From positions 1 to 8,384 of the forward strand of contig DATLRO010000019.1 of assembly GCA_035534615.1 (NCBI GenBank): 8,384 nucleotides of DNA. The letters run 5' to 3'. The notes under the pieces were generated by a model. That model had not been told where the DNA came from, ran no database searches, and saw only the letters and a list, made by a program, of their open reading frames with translations. Within the stretch, counting starts at the first letter, position 1. Each line of letters opens with the position of its first letter. A program made the translations under genes and the position numbers. Positions 7,371 to 8,384 of the stretch are shown piece after piece. The stretch comes from JAGWRA01 sp035534615 (GTDB lineage: Bacteria; Acidobacteriota; Vicinamibacteria; Vicinamibacterales; CAVVIG01).

Positions 7371-7447
7371 GCGCCCGTAGCTCAGATGGATAGAGCGCCG
7401 GGCTTCGAACCCGTAGGTCGGGGGTTCAAATCCCTCCGGGCGCGCCA
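7371..7447 (+). tRNA. tRNA-Arg(TCG)
   Basis: Complete cloverleaf of 77 nt. Acceptor GCGCCCG pairs with CGGGCGC, the D stem is GCTC/GAGC, the anticodon loop is CTTCGAA with anticodon TCG (reads CGA), and the T arm is GGGGG-TTCAAAT-CCCTC. CCA is encoded at 7445-7447 after discriminator G. The outermost anticodon-stem pair (C27, U43) is a mismatch; all other stems are sound. It shares its acceptor and much of its D arm with the tRNA-Arg at 7687. Confidence 0.95.
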
Positions 7448-7448
7448 T

Positions 7449-7479
7449 CCGCCTTCGCTCGCTTTGCGAGCTTCGGCGG
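7449..7479. repeat. Palindromic unit A, stem / 3x3 loop / stem
   Basis: CCGCC (7449-7453) pairs with GGCGG (7475-7479) and GCTCGC (7457-7462) with GCGAGC (7466-7471). TTC faces TTC as a symmetric internal loop, and TTT caps the hairpin. It begins 2 nt after the CCA of tRNA-Arg(TCG). With no T-run it is not a standard terminator, though it could mark transcript processing. Its core closely matches the reverse complement of unit B. Confidence 0.6.
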
Positions 7480-7484
7480 GATTG

Positions 7485-7536
7485 GCGCCACGGCTCGCCG
7501 AAGCTCCGAAGGAGCGGAGGCCGGCCGGGCGCGCCA
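7485..7536 (+). pseudogene. Possible tRNA-Arg remnant: acceptor ends kept, arms replaced by palindrome
   Basis: GATTGGCGCC at 7480-7489 is identical to 7682-7691, which spans the leader and first five bases of tRNA-Arg(CCG). At the other end, 7525-7540 is identical over 16 nt to 7436-7451, the acceptor 3' side, discriminator, CCA and four following bases of tRNA-Arg(TCG). Between these ends only about 37 nt remain and no D, anticodon or T arm can be drawn. Five of seven acceptor pairs would still form. It could be a deleted tRNA-Arg copy, an old attachment-site scar, or a repeat carrying a tRNA end. Confidence 0.4.
7492..7526. repeat. Palindromic unit B, inverted relative to unit A
   Basis: GCTCC (7503-7507) pairs with GGAGC (7511-7515) around GAA. 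The internal loop is GAA (7500-7502) against GGA (7516-7518), and the outer stem GGCTCGCC (7492-7499) pairs with GGCCGGCC (7519-7526) at seven of eight positions including one wobble. Read on the minus strand its core, GCCTCCGCTC then GAGCTTCGGCG, matches unit A apart from the terminal loop and one base. A and B thus form an inverted pair. Confidence 0.55.
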
Positions 7537-7544
7537 TCCGGCTT

Positions 7545-7592
7545 CGCCCCGCCGCAGCGACGACTGACTGCTTCGGTCGCGGAGGCGGGGCG
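7545..7592. repeat. Palindromic unit C, stem / 3x3 loop / stem
   Basis: CGCCCCGCC (7545-7553) pairs perfectly with GGCGGGGCG (7584-7592). Inside, GCA (7554-7556) faces GGA (7581-7583), then GCGAC (7557-7561) pairs with GTCGC (7576-7580) around a 14-nt loop. It follows the orphan tRNA-Arg 3' end as unit A follows a real tRNA end. The sequence differs from units A and B, but the layout is the same. Confidence 0.5.
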
Positions 7593-7603
7593 TCGGTCAG
7601 GCA

Positions 7604-7620
7604 GGCTGCTTGAGGCAGCC
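7604..7620. repeat. Perfect 6-bp hairpin in tRNA spacer
   Basis: GGCTGC (7604-7609) pairs with GCAGCC (7615-7620) around TTGAG. No T-run follows. Role unknown. Confidence 0.35.
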
Positions 7621-7646
7621 CTGGCCGGGAGTCCGGGTGGAGCACG

Positions 7647-7667
7647 CGGCAACGGCGAACGTTGCCG
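7647..7667. repeat. Perfect 8-bp hairpin just upstream of tRNA-Arg(CCG)
   Basis: CGGCAACG (7647-7654) pairs with CGTTGCCG (7660-7667) around GCGAA. It ends 19 nt before the mature tRNA 5' end, so it could be a processing signal in a polycistronic tRNA transcript or a protein site. No promoter is obvious between it and the tRNA. Confidence 0.4.
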
Positions 7668-7686
7668 ATCGATCAGACAGCGATTG

Positions 7687-7760
<74 letters not shown>

Positions 7761-7763
<3 letters not shown>

Positions 7764-7803
7764 GCCTTCGCCCTCGTCCGACACCACCTCGGGCTTCGGC
7801 TGG
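7761..7803. repeat. Palindromic unit D, overlapping the CCA end of tRNA-Arg(CCG)
   Basis: CCAGCC (7761-7766) pairs with GGCTGG (7798-7803) and GCCC (7770-7773) with GGGC (7791-7794), with TTC facing TTC as the internal loop and a 17-nt terminal loop. The first three bases are the CCA of the tRNA itself. It uses the same TTC/TTC loop and GCCTTCGC...GCTTCGGC flanks as unit A. Confidence 0.5.
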
Positions 7804-7826
7804 GCAAGCCATTCCGATCTCGGTAT

Positions 7827-7902
7827 GGGCCAGTAGCTCAATTGGCAGAGCAGCAGACTCTTAATCTGCGGGTTGAAGGTTCGATTCCTTCCTGGCTCAC
7901 CA
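7827..7902 (+). tRNA. tRNA-Lys(CTT), integration target
   Basis: Complete cloverleaf of 76 nt. Acceptor GGGCCAG/CTGGCTC (one G-U pair), D stem GCTC/GAGC, anticodon stem GCAGA/TCTGC with loop CTCTTAA giving anticodon CTT (reads AAG), T arm GAAGG-TTCGATT-CCTTC, discriminator A and encoded CCA at 7900-7902. An integrase gene on the other strand converges on its 3' end and overlaps it by 65 nt, which marks this tRNA as the insertion site of an integrative element. The gene remains intact, as is usual after tRNA-targeted integration. Confidence 0.96.
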
Positions 7903-8384
7903 CTCTTTCTTCCGATTTGGCCCCAGTTGTGGCCCCAGTTTTTTCCGCCTGACGCAGCACCGCGTCGAGCCGCGCCGCGGCCCGTTCCTTCAGTTGAAGA
8001 TCCGGCAACAGGTGGGAATACGTGTCGAGCGTGAGCTGCACGGACGAATGGCCGAGCAGTTCCTGGACGACCTTGGGATGCTCTCCGGCGGCCAGGAGGA
8101 TGGTGGCACAGGAGTGCCGGAGATCGTGGAGTCGGATCCGTGGCAACTCCGCCGCCTTCAGGAGGCCGTAGAACTCACGGCGGACGTTCCGCTCGTCCAG
8201 CGGCGTGCCGATCGTGCTGGTGGACACGAGGCCGGTGTTCCTCCAGCGCTCGCCGGCCAGGAGCCGCTCCCGGTTCTGGGCCGAGCGATGCCGGATCAGC
8301 CGCGGCACGACGCTGGCAGGAATGGACACGATCCGGTAACTGGTGTCGCTCTTCGGTTCCACGAGCTGGAGTTCGGTCGAGCCG
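7838..8384 (-). CDS. Tyrosine recombinase (phage-type integrase), 5' end beyond window
   Basis: Catalytic half of a site-specific integrase. The frame stays open to the right edge (upstream residues read GSTELQL before VEPKSDTS), so the GTG at 8362 is not the true start. Seen, numbering from that GTG: the beta-hairpin lysine K4 in LVEPKSDTSYRIVSIP, H79-D-L-R82-H in RIRLHDLRHSCATILLAAGE, G104-H105 in LLGHSS, and the nucleophile Y115 in TLDTYSHL (codon 8018-8020). The first catalytic arginine and the DNA-binding N-terminal domain must lie outside. After the catalytic core comes a charged tail with KTGATTGAKSE, then about 21 residues, including QEGIEPSTRRLRV, that are simply the antisense translation of tRNA-Lys, ending at TGA 7838-7840. 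Its position facing the tRNA 3' end is typical of prophages and islands, with the element extending to the right. Confidence 0.93.
   Translation of the reverse strand, partial: GSTELQLVEPKSDTSYRIVSIPASVVPRLIRHRSAQNRERLLAGERWRNTGLVSTSTIGTPLDERNVRREFYGLLKAAELPRIRLHDLRHSCATILLAAGEHPKVVQELLGHSSVQLTLDTYSHLLPDLQLKERAAARLDAVLRQAEKTGATTGAKSEERVVSQEGIEPSTRRLRVCCSAN
7862..7902. other. Probable attL region in the 3' half of tRNA-Lys
   Basis: Elements that insert at tRNA genes usually share with the target a core running from the anticodon or T loop to the 3' end. Here a tyrosine recombinase gene begins right after the tRNA, so the core should lie in about this span. The exact limits need the matching attR copy, which is outside the window. 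Confidence 0.45.
7918..7940 (-). repeat. Tandem TGGCCCCAGTT repeats beside the attachment site
   Basis: TGGCCCCAGTT occurs at 7918-7928 and again at 7930-7940, a 12-bp period, starting 16 nt from the end of tRNA-Lys. The repeats lie in the 3' end of the integrase gene and encode its TGA-T-TGA stretch. They could be arm-type integrase sites or Xis sites of the att region, or only a short coding repeat. Confidence 0.4.

Noticed and set aside
5520..7652. 710-residue minus-strand open frame across ligD and tRNA-Arg(TCG)
   Set aside because: It is the shadow of ligD in GC-rich DNA. Its MARPEGFEPPTYGFEAR-like portion is the well-known false protein read from the antisense strand of tRNA genes.

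Overview
High-GC bacterial chromosomal window with five complete protein genes, three tRNA genes and one integrase gene cut by the right edge. Very high GC, GTG starts behind strong GGAGG sites, an ExeA-type ATPase fused to a SPOR domain and a two-domain LigD suggest a soil-type Gram-negative such as an acidobacterium. That assignment is inference; the window has no rRNA or other marker gene.

Layout. 1-381 is a gene-free leader with an AT-rich island and a perfect 9-bp inverted repeat. 382-1809 (+) is an Amt ammonium transporter. It converges on 1838-3589 (-), a membrane-anchored AAA+ ATPase with a C-terminal SPOR domain; GC hairpins fill the short gap between them. A 180-bp divergent intergenic region follows. 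Then comes a probable three-gene transcription unit on the + strand: grpE (3770-4408), a cytoplasmic sulfite-oxidase-like molybdopterin oxidoreductase (4438-5166) and a ligase-polymerase LigD of bacterial NHEJ (5193-7298), with gaps of 29 and 26 nt. No Ku gene and no dnaK or dnaJ is present here.

7299-7902 is a tRNA cluster: tRNA-Arg(TCG), tRNA-Arg(CCG) and tRNA-Lys(CTT), all with encoded CCA. The spacers are packed with palindromes. Four of them share one design, two stems separated by a symmetric 3x3 internal loop, and one is joined to an orphan copy of the tRNA-Arg 3' end.

From 7838 to the right edge, on the minus strand, lies the catalytic part of a tyrosine recombinase. It points at the 3' end of tRNA-Lys, and its last codons are read from the antisense strand of that tRNA. 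This is the classic left boundary of an integrative element (prophage, ICE or island) inserted at tRNA-Lys; the element itself lies beyond the window.

I did not find a clearly new multi-gene system. The most unusual signals are the integrase/tRNA overlap, the palindrome family in the tRNA cluster and the amt leader.
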